64,000 bases of DNA. Source: Aestuariibacter sp. Lineage in GTDB: Bacteria; Pseudomonadota; Gammaproteobacteria; Enterobacterales; Alteromonadaceae. Where the stretch lies: NCBI GenBank assembly GCA_017794925.1, contig CP051238.1, positions 4,203,021-4,267,020 of the forward strand, read 5' to 3'. Each line of letters begins with the position of its first letter. The stretch's first letter is position 1. Shown here piece by piece: positions 56,333 through 64,000 of the stretch. A program made the translations under genes and the position numbers. The notes under the pieces were generated by a model, which was not told where the DNA came from, ran no database searches, and saw only the letters and a program-made list of their open reading frames with translations.

Positions 56333-57570
56333 ATGATTTCCTTGTTGATCACTATCGTTGCGTCCAGAATATTGCCCTGAACAACTTCACTATTCCTCAC
56401 GCCTTCCAGGTCACCGGTAACGGCTGGCGCCTCCTGATCAGCCGACACCCTGGCCATTAATTTGACTTCAGACAACTGCGCCAGAGAATAATTCGGTGTC
56501 ATAGCATTTTCTTGCGTCAGCGTGACTGTTGCAGGTAACGTTGACAATGGCATTCTGAGCACTGCAGCAGGCATGCGATTGTCACTATTTGCGTCCTGCG
56601 CAAACACGAATAAAAATCCGTTCTCTGGTAGCTTCGCTGCCAACTCATCGCTAATGCTAATTTCAATATTAAACCCTGTTAGTTGCTGTGCTTCTGTCGA
56701 TGATTCAGGCGCCTCCCCCCGAAGCTGGTTCAACCGTGATTGCAGTTGCACCATTAACGGGTTGTCTGCTGGTAGCAGGCCATCTAACTTCCTCAAATTC
56801 GACGCCAGCACAGCTTCATCGCCTAACCTGCCGGCGACCACAGCTAACATGAGGACCAAATTGCTGTTATCCGGCTCATCCTGCAATAGCGACGACAATA
56901 ACTGTCGGGCACTTTGTAATCGTCCCTTGTCATCACTGGCCATCAAGGCTCTGGCATAATTGGTTCTAACATTACTATCGCCCGGCGCATAATGAATGGC
57001 TTTTTCATAGGCTGCGAATGCCTGGTCCTGCTGGTCCAGCGCCATCCAAATGCGTCCTAAATACATCCAGCCCTGTCCGTCTTCCGGTTCCATTTGCAAC
57101 CGCTTTCGGATAGCTAACGTCAACTGCTGAAAGTCCTTCGGCGTAAAGTTCTCACCGTTTCCCTGAGCCAATTTAGTGCTAAGACCGGGCAATGCATCAA
57201 TGGCTTCCTGCGTTGCTTGCAGCCGGTCGAGATTATTAGCCCGACTATAAGCCCAACCCCCTACTCCCAACGCAACCAATGCACCTAATAGTAATACCAA
57301 ACCACCAGAGGTAACCGACCTGTTTTCATCCTGCGCTTCATCAACCAATGCCACTTTTATCTCGTCACTGGCCTGTCGCATGTCCTGTTCGGTAAGCAAG
57401 CCTTCAGACACTTCGCGCTCTAATTCCGCTAGCCGTTGCTTCACGACAGAGACATTGGCCGATGACACATTTTCCTGCTCTGCGCCGCGACGAAACCAGG
57501 GCAGCGCAATCAGTATTAACAATACAGCGACTAACGCCGCAACAGACAATCCAAACTCTAACCAGGACAC
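56329..57570 (-). CDS. ccmI: Cytochrome c biogenesis protein CcmI
   Basis: The 413-residue protein holds apocytochrome for haem ligation. Two membrane helices flank a cytoplasmic segment (about 6-26 and 92-111), with the Leu-zipper-like VVKQRLAELEREVSEGLLTEQD between them. TPR repeats follow in the periplasm (about 150-290) and the C-terminal part is a beta-rich apocytochrome-binding domain. It starts directly at the ccmH stop (1-base overlap). Confidence 0.93.
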   Translation of the reverse strand: MSWLEFGLSVAALVAVLLILIALPWFRRGAEQENVSSANVSVVKQRLAELEREVSEGLLTEQDMRQASDEIKVALVDEAQDENRSVTSGGLVLLLGALVALGVGGWAYSRANNLDRLQATQEAIDALPGLSTKLAQGNGENFTPKDFQQLTLAIRKRLQMEPEDGQGWMYLGRIWMALDQQDQAFAAYEKAIHYAPGDSNVRTNYARALMASDDKGRLQSARQLLSSLLQDEPDNSNLVLMLAVVAGRLGDEAVLASNLRKLDGLLPADNPLMVQLQSRLNQLRGEAPESSTEAQQLTGFNIEISISDELAAKLPENGFLFVFAQDANSDNRMPAAVLRMPLSTLPATVTLTQENAMTPNYSLAQLSEVKLMARVSADQEAPAVTGDLEGVRNSEVVQGNILDATIVINKEIM

Positions 57571-58013
57571 TACTTATCTTGCTCCAACATTGCTTCTGCT
57601 TTTGCCAGTTTTGCCGCCATATCTTCAGGGGGCGTGGTACGTCTGCGAAGAAATACGACTAATAAGGCGATAATCGAAAACAGGATAGGCGCCAGCCATA
57701 ACCACATGGTCACAGGCGTTACCGGTGGTTTGTAGTGAATAAAATCACCATATCGTGACTTCATATAGCCAATGATTTCTTCTTCATTCTTGCCCTGCTT
57801 TATCAGGGTATACACCTTACGGCGCATATCATGAGAAATCATTGCATCCGAATCGGCAATATTCTGATTCTGACACATCGGACAGCGCAGCTCAGCTGTC
57901 AGTGTCTGAAACAGCAAGCGTTGCTGAAGCGTATCAAATTCATAAGCCTCTTCTGTTGCCTGTGCAACTAAACTGGCAAACAGCAATGCGATAAAAAGCA
58001 GCCCTCGTTTCAT
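57570..58013 (-). CDS. ccmH: Cytochrome c biogenesis protein CcmH (short form)
   Basis: The 147-residue thiol-redox protein reduces apocytochrome c before haem attachment. It has a signal peptide, the conserved LRCPMCQNQNIADSDA motif near residue 41 with its CxxC, and one C-terminal membrane helix (about 100-123). The TPR half fused to CcmH in E. coli is a separate gene here (ccmI). Confidence 0.95.
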   Translation of the reverse strand: MKRGLLFIALLFASLVAQATEEAYEFDTLQQRLLFQTLTAELRCPMCQNQNIADSDAMISHDMRRKVYTLIKQGKNEEEIIGYMKSRYGDFIHYKPPVTPVTMWLWLAPILFSIIALLVVFLRRRTTPPEDMAAKLAKAEAMLEQDK

Positions 58014-58603
58014 TGTGGTTGCCCCGCTAGTTCTTGATGTAACTGGTGATACAGCGGTCCTACTTTATTTCTCCACACCCGCTCATTAATATCGCCGATG
58101 TGATGCATGCGAATAACCCCGTTGCTGTCGATTAAAAAGTGCTCGGGTGCGCCGGTTACGCCCAAATCGAGTGACGTATCACGAAATACATCAAAGATAT
58201 GGAACTGGTATGGGTTGCCAAACTGACTAGTGATTTCAACCACTTCCTGTTGAACGCGCTCAATGGTTTTAGTACCAAAATCCGGGTCTAAGTCCTGGTC
58301 GAAATACAGGCCTACAATGTTAACCTGCTCTTGTTCTACAAGCTGAGTCAGATAAGGCAGTTCGACCGCGCAGGTCACACACCACACACCCCACACATTC
58401 AATAGCGTCACCTTGCCTTTAAACACGTCTGGCGTATAGGTTTGCGCAGGGTTCATTAAATCAGGTAAGGAAAAATCCGGTACCGGTTTTCCTTTTACCT
58501 GAGAGTCCAACGCTCGCGGGTCAGAGAATAATCCGCTGAACAAAAAGCCAACCAGGATAACAAACGCAAGTAGCGGTACGCCAAACACTATCCAACGCTT
58601 CAT
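58010..58603 (-). CDS. ccmG: Thiol:disulfide interchange protein CcmG (DsbE)
   Basis: The 197-residue membrane-anchored thioredoxin-fold protein keeps the CcmH/apocytochrome pathway reduced. It has an N-terminal helix (about 6-26), the active site GVWCVTCAVELPYL near residue 75, and GVTGAPEHFLIDSNG near 150 with the cis-Pro region. It overlaps ccmF and ccmH by 4 bases each. Confidence 0.96.
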   Translation of the reverse strand: MKRWIVFGVPLLAFVILVGFLFSGLFSDPRALDSQVKGKPVPDFSLPDLMNPAQTYTPDVFKGKVTLLNVWGVWCVTCAVELPYLTQLVEQEQVNIVGLYFDQDLDPDFGTKTIERVQQEVVEITSQFGNPYQFHIFDVFRDTSLDLGVTGAPEHFLIDSNGVIRMHHIGDINERVWRNKVGPLYHQLHQELAGQPQ

Positions 58604-60594
58604 GCACTTTCTCCTGCTACAACATTGCCGGGGGTTACGGCCTTTTTTACTTTTGCCAGCTTAGCCATGCGATAACGTCTGTCACTGATTGAACACACGC
58701 CGCCTAATGCCATAAATACTGCCCCCGCCCAAATCCAGGTAACAAAGGGTTTTATATAAACGCGAATCGCCCAAGCGTCATCATCCAAAGGCTCGCCCAT
58801 CGCAATAAACAAATCACGGAAAACAGTAGAGTAAATACCCGCTTCCGTCATCGGCATACGCTGTACAATGTAAAGCCGCTTTTCAGGTTCGAGGTGAACG
58901 AGTTTCTCACCGTCCTGATACACATCAAAAATGCCCACATCTGCGGTGTAATTTGGCCCGTTACGAGACTCAACACGCTGAAAAGCGAATTCATAACCGC
59001 CCAGCGTTACCGACTCTCCCGGCACCATGCGCACATCACGTTCAACTTCGTAGTTACTCACCAGCGTGATGCCGATGATGGTTACTGCAAAGCCAAGGTG
59101 ACCAAGGATCATTCCCCAGTGACTAGGCGTCAGCTTGCGAAGTCGCTCGAACAGTGAGCCCGACGATAACGCATTTACCCGCTGCAATATTTCCTGAGTC
59201 GTAGTAACAAGAATCCATGCACTTAACACCAGCCCCAACGCCGCAAAATACGTTGGTGCATCATAGCTAAAGTTAATCAGAATACCGGCGCTTACACTTA
59301 GTCCTAAAGCCAGTAGTATCGTTTTTTGAATCTGCGCTACGGGCTGATGCTTCCAACGCGTTAATGGCCCAAGTCCTAACATAAAGACAAAGGGCACAAT
59401 CAACCATGTAAACATCTGATTAAAGAACGGTGCCCCCACCGATATGGAACCAAGCCCCAGTTCTTTATGCACCAAGGGTAACAGTGTACCCAAAAACACC
59501 ACCAGGGTGGCAGCGCACAGAAATACGTTGTTACCAATTAGCAATACTTCCCGTGAAAACGGTTGATAACGTCCGGGGCTTTTTAGCTGCTGCGCGCGCA
59601 TTGCGTACAACACCAGGCTTAAGCCTGTTAAGACAACTAATATGCCCAGTATGAACAGCCCACGAGAGGGGTCACTGGCGAAAGAGTGAACCGACACAAT
59701 AACGCCGGAACGAACCAAAAACGTGCCTAGCAAACTCAGCGAAAAAGCAGCAATAGCCAACAGTACTGTCCAGGACTTAAACGCTTTACGCTTTTCCGTT
59801 ACCGCCAAAGAGTGCATGAGTGCAGTCCCGACCAACCAAGGCATAAATGAGGCATTTTCTACCGGATCCCAGAACCACCAGCCGCCCCAACCGAGCTCGT
59901 AATAGGCCCACCAGCTTCCCAGTGCAATACCTACCGACAGAAAACTCCAGGCCGCGATAACCCAGGGGCGAGACCATCGCGCCCAGGTCGAATCCAACTG
60001 TCCTGAAATAAGAGCAGAAACGGCAAACGCAAAGGCAACAGAAAATCCAACATAGCCCATGTACAGCATGGGCGGGTGAATGATCATGCCGAAGTCCTGA
60101 AGCAGCGGATTCAAATCACGTCCATCTACCGGGAAAAACGGCAACATACTGTCAAACGGGTTACTGGTAAGTAACATAAACAGATAAAAGCCGATGGCTA
60201 CCATGCCCAGGACCGACAGCACTCGCGCTACCATCACGCGCGGAATCCCTGAGCTAAAAATAGCCACAGCCACTGTCCATAGCGAAAGCATCAATACCCA
60301 GAGTAAGAATGAACCTTCATGCCCACCCCATACCGCCGTGACTTTGTAATAGACAGGCAAGCGGCTATTAGAATGCTGAGCCACATAATTCAGCGAGAAA
60401 TCATCGGTAACAAAGGCGTAGATAAGACAACCAAAAGCAATCGCAGTAAATCCAAACAAACTTACTGCCAGAGGGCGGGCTGTTGCCATCAATGCAACGT
60501 GCCCTTTCTGTGCTCCCCATAGCGGATAAACCGCCAGTAAAATAGACGCAATAAGCGCAAGCACCAGCGAGATATTGCCAATTTCAGGTATCAC
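58600..60594 (-). CDS. ccmF: Haem lyase CcmF
   Basis: The 664-residue polytopic protein attaches haem from CcmE to apocytochrome c. The tryptophan-rich WWD motif GGWWFWDPVENASFMPWL is near residue 235. Conserved His residues flank it, including IHPPMLYMGYVGFSVAFAF near 172. It is the largest gene of the ccm operon. Confidence 0.97.
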   Translation of the reverse strand: MIPEIGNISLVLALIASILLAVYPLWGAQKGHVALMATARPLAVSLFGFTAIAFGCLIYAFVTDDFSLNYVAQHSNSRLPVYYKVTAVWGGHEGSFLLWVLMLSLWTVAVAIFSSGIPRVMVARVLSVLGMVAIGFYLFMLLTSNPFDSMLPFFPVDGRDLNPLLQDFGMIIHPPMLYMGYVGFSVAFAFAVSALISGQLDSTWARWSRPWVIAAWSFLSVGIALGSWWAYYELGWGGWWFWDPVENASFMPWLVGTALMHSLAVTEKRKAFKSWTVLLAIAAFSLSLLGTFLVRSGVIVSVHSFASDPSRGLFILGILVVLTGLSLVLYAMRAQQLKSPGRYQPFSREVLLIGNNVFLCAATLVVFLGTLLPLVHKELGLGSISVGAPFFNQMFTWLIVPFVFMLGLGPLTRWKHQPVAQIQKTILLALGLSVSAGILINFSYDAPTYFAALGLVLSAWILVTTTQEILQRVNALSSGSLFERLRKLTPSHWGMILGHLGFAVTIIGITLVSNYEVERDVRMVPGESVTLGGYEFAFQRVESRNGPNYTADVGIFDVYQDGEKLVHLEPEKRLYIVQRMPMTEAGIYSTVFRDLFIAMGEPLDDDAWAIRVYIKPFVTWIWAGAVFMALGGVCSISDRRYRMAKLAKVKKAVTPGNVVAGESA

Positions 60595-61061
60595 TATTCG
60601 TAGCTCCCCTCGCTGGGTTTAACGTGTTTGATCCCTTTCATCTGTTCAGCCAACTCCGGTGGCATGTACTCTTCGTCATGTTTAGCCAGCACTTCTTCTG
60701 CCTGAATAACACCGGCTTCGGCTAACACGCCGGTTGCCACAATGCCCTGACCTTCACGAAACAAATCCGGCAGGATACCGGCATACGTCACGGTAACCTG
60801 TGGCCCGGTATCAATTAATTTAAAAGTCACTTCGAGACTCTCACTGTCGCGGGAGACACTCCCCGGCACGACCATACCACCGATTCGCAAACGTTGACCG
60901 ACGGTTGGCTTCACTCCGTCTTTTCCTTCGACGATTTCAGATGGCGTGTAAAACAGGTCGATATTGTCGGTTAAAGCAAACAGCATCAGTGCAACAGCCC
61001 CAACAATTAACAGTCCGGCACCGCCTACCGCGGCCAGTCTGCGTTGACGTCTTGGATTCAT
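60594..61061 (-). CDS. ccmE: Haem chaperone CcmE
   Basis: The 155-residue protein carries haem in the periplasm. After one N-terminal membrane helix (about 11-30) comes an OB-fold domain. The covalent haem-binding His is in [14 protein letters not shown] near residue 132. The gene overlaps ccmD by 4 bases and meets ccmF with a 1-base overlap. Confidence 0.97.
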   Translation of the reverse strand: MNPRRQRRLAAVGGAGLLIVGAVALMLFALTDNIDLFYTPSEIVEGKDGVKPTVGQRLRIGGMVVPGSVSRDSESLEVTFKLIDTGPQVTVTYAGILPDLFREGQGIVATGVLAEAGVIQAEEVLAKHDEEYMPPELAEQMKGIKHVKPSEGSYE

Positions 61062-61282
61062 ACTTCCTCTCCGGTCAGATTCTGTTTAGTTGCCTGTTTC
61101 GCGGTCGCGATCCGCTGTTGTCGGGCGGCTTCCTGAGCCACTTCTTTGAGTAATTTTTTGTGTGTCATCATGCTATTCAACACTATCAGGCCCATAGCCA
61201 GGAAAGTAACGCCAAAGGACGCCCACACATAAAAGGCATAGCCGCCCATGTGCCAAAAGGCCTGCCAACTATCAAACTGCAT
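61058..61282 (-). CDS. ccmD: Haem exporter subunit CcmD
   Basis: The 74-residue protein has one membrane helix (about residues 16-37) that begins [21 protein letters not shown], typical of CcmD, and then a basic cytoplasmic tail rich in Lys, Ala and Gln. It helps release holo-CcmE from the CcmABC complex. It overlaps ccmC by 11 bases. Confidence 0.94.
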   Translation of the reverse strand: MQFDSWQAFWHMGGYAFYVWASFGVTFLAMGLIVLNSMMTHKKLLKEVAQEAARQQRIATAKQATKQNLTGEEV

Positions 61283-62030
61283 GATTGGTCTCCTTTGCGC
61301 TCTGAACCATCTCTTTCACCCAGGGGCGATGATATTCTCTACGAATTATTTCATTTTTCATGCGCATTACGGTTACCGCAGCAATAAATAAGGCGAACCC
61401 GAGTAATGCAATAAGTAGCGGCCAAAGCATTTCAGGCGCTATCGACGGTTTATCGAATTTGCTGATGGTGGCCCCCTGATGAAGCGTGTTCCACCATTCT
61501 ACGGAGTAGTGGATAATAGGCACATTGACGACGCCAACAAGTGCCATGACGCCTGCAGCTTTTCCTGCCTGTTGCTTGTCTTCAAAGGCGCCATAAAGTG
61601 ACATTACCCCAAGATATAAGAACAGCAATATAAGCTCAGACGTCAGACGCGCGTCCCACACCCACCAGGTGCCCCACATTGGTTTGCCCCAGGCGGCGCC
61701 GGTAAACAATGCAATAAAGGTAACCACTGCACCCACTGGCGCCATTGCGATCATTGCCATAAAGGCGGTGCGCCATTGCCATACAATTCCCACGAGTGCC
61801 GCGACAGCCATTGCGACATAAGTACTCATCGACAAAATTGCACTGGGCACGTGAATGTAGATAATTCGGAACGAATCGCCCTGTTGATAGTCCTGCGGCG
61901 CAAACGCCAGTCCCCAGACCGAACCAACCAGAATACACAATACAGCCGGCCAGAAAAAATAAGGCTGGAGTGTTGAACACAGCTGATAAGCCCGCTCAGG
62001 TTTTGCGTAGGGATGTAACCACTTCCACAT
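61272..62030 (-). CDS. ccmC: Haem exporter protein CcmC
   Basis: The 252-residue protein has six membrane helices and the WWD motif WGTWWVWDARLTSELILLFLYLG near residue 125, with flanking His residues that hold haem for transfer to CcmE. It meets ccmB at a 1-base overlap. Confidence 0.97.
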   Translation of the reverse strand: MWKWLHPYAKPERAYQLCSTLQPYFFWPAVLCILVGSVWGLAFAPQDYQQGDSFRIIYIHVPSAILSMSTYVAMAVAALVGIVWQWRTAFMAMIAMAPVGAVVTFIALFTGAAWGKPMWGTWWVWDARLTSELILLFLYLGVMSLYGAFEDKQQAGKAAGVMALVGVVNVPIIHYSVEWWNTLHQGATISKFDKPSIAPEMLWPLLIALLGFALFIAAVTVMRMKNEIIRREYHRPWVKEMVQSAKETNHAV

Positions 62031-62698
62031 TAGTTTTGACTCACTTTTAAAGCATACGCAATTGCCATGGGCGCAGCCGCCATGGCTGCTAATAGCATGG
62101 CGCCAATAATAGCAAGATGCGCACGGTAAGGTAATTGTAACGCAGCGGCATCAACCGCCGAGGTGGCAAAAATCAGCAACGGAATGAACACCGGTATCAG
62201 CAATAAAGCCAGTAACACCCCGCCCCGTTGCAAGCCAACCGTCAGCCCGACCGCTATCGCCCCAACCAGGGATAACAAGGGCGTACCCAGCAGCAGCGTT
62301 AGCATCAGTGCCGTGTACATCTGTACGGTTAAATTCAGAAAAAGTGCTAATAGCGGCGATAAAATCAACAGCGGCACAAAACTCACCAGCCAGTGCACCA
62401 GTACCTTCACTGCCGAAATGGCCCAGACAGACTGTCCACTAAGCAGATACTGCTCCATGGAGCCGTCCCAAAAATCGTCGCGAAACATACGATCCATGGC
62501 CAGAAGCGACGACAATATGGCCGCAATCCAAATGACACCTGGACCGATCTTTTGCAGCGTGGCAGGCCCCGGGCCTACTCCAAGCGGAAAAAGGGTTACC
62601 ACCATCAACAAAAACATCAGGGGTTGCGCAAGTTCAGAGCGCTGCCGAAATGCCAGAGCTAAGTCACGCTTAAAAATACCGCTCCAGAGCGCCTTCAT
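62030..62698 (-). CDS. ccmB: Haem exporter protein CcmB
   Basis: The 222-residue permease has six hydrophobic segments and the family opening FKRDLALAFRQRSELAQPLMFL. LDRMFRDDFWDGSMEQYLLSG-like sequence lies near residue 68. It works with CcmA and CcmC. Confidence 0.96.
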   Translation of the reverse strand: MKALWSGIFKRDLALAFRQRSELAQPLMFLLMVVTLFPLGVGPGPATLQKIGPGVIWIAAILSSLLAMDRMFRDDFWDGSMEQYLLSGQSVWAISAVKVLVHWLVSFVPLLILSPLLALFLNLTVQMYTALMLTLLLGTPLLSLVGAIAVGLTVGLQRGGVLLALLLIPVFIPLLIFATSAVDAAALQLPYRAHLAIIGAMLLAAMAAAPMAIAYALKVSQN

Positions 62699-63324
62699 AT
62701 ACGGTACTCCAGATCCAATAACGTAACCGGCCCGGCAACCTCACTTAACGCTTGATGCGAAGTCGTAATCACTGTACCACCTTGTTCAACATGAGACCTC
62801 ATGTGTGTTTCGAGCAATTTGATACCGTTTACGTCGAGCGCAGTAAAAGGCTCATCCAATATCCACACGTCAGCAGACTTTAACCATAAGCGGGCCAATG
62901 CCACTCTGCGCTGCTGACCGGCCGATAGCATGCGAATGGGAATATCCTCAAGCCCGACTAAACCTAATGTCGTTAATACCTTGTACGCGGTATCGAGTGA
63001 AAAGCCAATGCTATGTTGGGCACTCCAGTACTGCAGGTTCTCAACTGCAGACAAGGCACTGTTTAGTCCGGGTTTATGACCGATATAGGTAAGTGAAGCG
63101 TGAAACTGGGGGAGACATTCCGCGATGGGCACATCGTTAAACAGGATCTCCCCTTGCTCAGGAGGCGACAGTCCGGTAAGCAGTCGAAGTAAGCTGGTTT
63201 TACCTGCACCATTGGGGCCACGCAGATACGTCAGACTGCCTGCCGGCAAGGTAAACGACAAGTCAGCAAACAACACTCTGTCCCGTTTTACACAAGTTAG
63301 CGTATGTGCAGTTAGTCCTGCCAA
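62695..63324 (-). CDS. ccmA: Haem exporter ATPase CcmA
   Basis: The 209-residue ATPase has Walker A GPNGAGKTSLLRLL near residue 36, the signature LSAGQQRRVALARLW near 137 and Walker B VWILDEPFTALDVNG near 155. It powers release of haem-loaded CcmE. It is the first gene of the nine-gene ccm operon; its promoter must lie in 63325-63547, where I could not define it. Confidence 0.97.
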   Translation of the reverse strand: MAGLTAHTLTCVKRDRVLFADLSFTLPAGSLTYLRGPNGAGKTSLLRLLTGLSPPEQGEILFNDVPIAECLPQFHASLTYIGHKPGLNSALSAVENLQYWSAQHSIGFSLDTAYKVLTTLGLVGLEDIPIRMLSAGQQRRVALARLWLKSADVWILDEPFTALDVNGIKLLETHMRSHVEQGGTVITTSHQALSEVAGPVTLLDLEYRI

Positions 63325-63547
63325 GATAATTCCTGTTTCACTTCGTTAAAAAAATCGCAGCATTCTACCATATTTAGGTGTAATCGCATCTTACCTGAAA
63401 GACTGTTCGGCGAATTTCTGATCTAATTCAAACTTCTGAAGGATTGACAGCGTTAAATTGCAGGAGGAAACATGAGTCTGATAATTTCTCTTTCTCATAA
63501 CAAGCCCGTTATACTCATATAATTGCAAAAGGCGTCGATAACGATTT

Positions 63548-64000
63548 ATGCAACTGACTCCATCCACACAAAGCTTGCCACCTGAGTCCAGGCAGGCACT
63601 GTTATCCGCACTCAGCGAAGCCGGCATGAAGCCTGAAGCCGTTGCGCGTTTTGCGCAATTGATGCAAGTCGCCCAGCCTGCACAGTCAAACGGTCTTCGC
63701 ACTTCTTTTACCACGCTGCAAAATATCGACAAGACGTTGTTGGTGGAGGTTGCAAAACAATTAGCAATAAAACCACGCGACCAATTATTACTATTACGCT
63801 TGCCAACGACCTTGCCTATAATAAACGCACAAGGACTGCCACAATCCCTGGCACAACTGGCACCAACCCTGACACTCCCTACTGATGTAACATTGCTTGC
63901 CAAACTAGACCAGCAACGCATCTCACAACCTATCGACAATGCTTTATTACAACATTTGTCGAGGCAACTCACTGCCGGGGCAATTCAACCCCTGCAGATC
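63548..64000 (+). CDS. FliK-like protein, 5' part only
   Basis: An open frame starting at ATG 63548 runs to the window edge (151 codons, no stop). The product is rich in Gln, Leu, Thr and Pro and has no signal peptide. A gene for a FliK-like protein is often found divergent to ccmA in Alteromonadales and relatives, usually followed by a short FlhB-like gene, so this identity is inferred from position and composition. The diagnostic C-terminal FliK domain lies outside the window. An overlapping antisense frame (63391-63972) looks like a shadow. Confidence 0.65.
   Translation, partial: MQLTPSTQSLPPESRQALLSALSEAGMKPEAVARFAQLMQVAQPAQSNGLRTSFTTLQNIDKTLLVEVAKQLAIKPRDQLLLLRLPTTLPIINAQGLPQSLAQLAPTLTLPTDVTLLAKLDQQRISQPIDNALLQHLSRQLTAGAIQPLQI

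Noticed and set aside
63530-63547. GTCGATAA resembling a sigma-28 -10 element before the FliK-like gene, and GCCGATTA before the GT-B glycosyltransferase gene
   Set aside because: Neither has TAAA at the required 15-base distance upstream, so a flagellar sigma factor promoter is not supported.
63391-63972. 193-residue minus-strand reading frame between ccmA and the window end
   Set aside because: Its composition (very rich in Cys, Ser, Asn) is typical of an antisense shadow, and the plus-strand frame beginning at 63548 has a more natural composition and fits the expected neighbour of ccmA.

Overview
The window is a contiguous piece of a gammaproteobacterial chromosome, most likely from the order Alteromonadales (Alteromonas or a close relative). 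The evidence is gene content and order: rlmN-pilF-rodZ-ispG-hisS-yfgM-bamB-der, guaB-guaA, a cytochrome c maturation operon (ccmA to ccmI) next to a FliK-like gene, and an iscR-iscS-sufBCDSA-sufT-sufE cluster. The genus is inferred from memory of these families, not from a search. Coding density is high, nearly all genes look intact, and I saw no insertion sequence, prophage, CRISPR array or rRNA gene.

Layout. 1-10.9 kb: tRNA-Pro(UGG), folD, a DUF1415 gene, a four-gene ABC system resembling GldA/GldF/GldG (leftward), a candidate small RNA, trmO, proS, an MBL-fold hydrolase and outer-membrane phospholipase pldA. 10.9-15.4 kb: a histone-deacetylase-family hydrolase, a chemoreceptor preceded by a near-consensus Pho box, and a GT-B glycosyltransferase. 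15.6-22.9 kb: guaB-guaA (leftward), divergent xseA with an uncharacterised lipoprotein gene, then der. 22.9-31.2 kb: the leftward housekeeping run bamB, yfgM, hisS, ispG, rodZ, pilF (with a C-terminal LysM domain), rlmN and ndk. 31.3-41 kb: Fe-S cluster assembly genes with two IscR-controlled promoters, followed upstream by cysE and trmJ. 41.1-55.4 kb: suhB, then sugar-nucleotide and surface-polysaccharide genes: galU, ugd, two GT2 glycosyltransferases and a WecA-like initiator (leftward), a lipoprotein and KpsD/KpsM/KpsT/KpsE-type exporter (rightward), a peptide symporter, a small membrane protein and galE. 55.5-63.3 kb: mlaA joined by a 4-base overlap to ccmI-H-G-F-E-D-C-B-A. 63.5 kb to the end: the start of a FliK-like gene cut by the window edge.

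How the parts connect. galU, ugd and galE supply UDP-glucose, UDP-glucuronate and UDP-galactose for the glycan whose chain is started by the WecA-like enzyme and exported by the Kps-type apparatus. IscR, which senses Fe-S status, appears to control both its own operon and sufB through promoters of identical geometry. The Ccm operon makes c-type cytochromes, and several of the iron-sulfur enzymes served by Suf (IspG, RlmN) are encoded nearby.

The observations most worth checking are a prolyl-tRNA synthetase whose editing (INS) domain has lost about 50 residues including its known key positions; a candidate intergenic small RNA with a strong intrinsic terminator; the matched pair of IscR promoters driving a hybrid isc/suf operon; and a Pho-box chemoreceptor.
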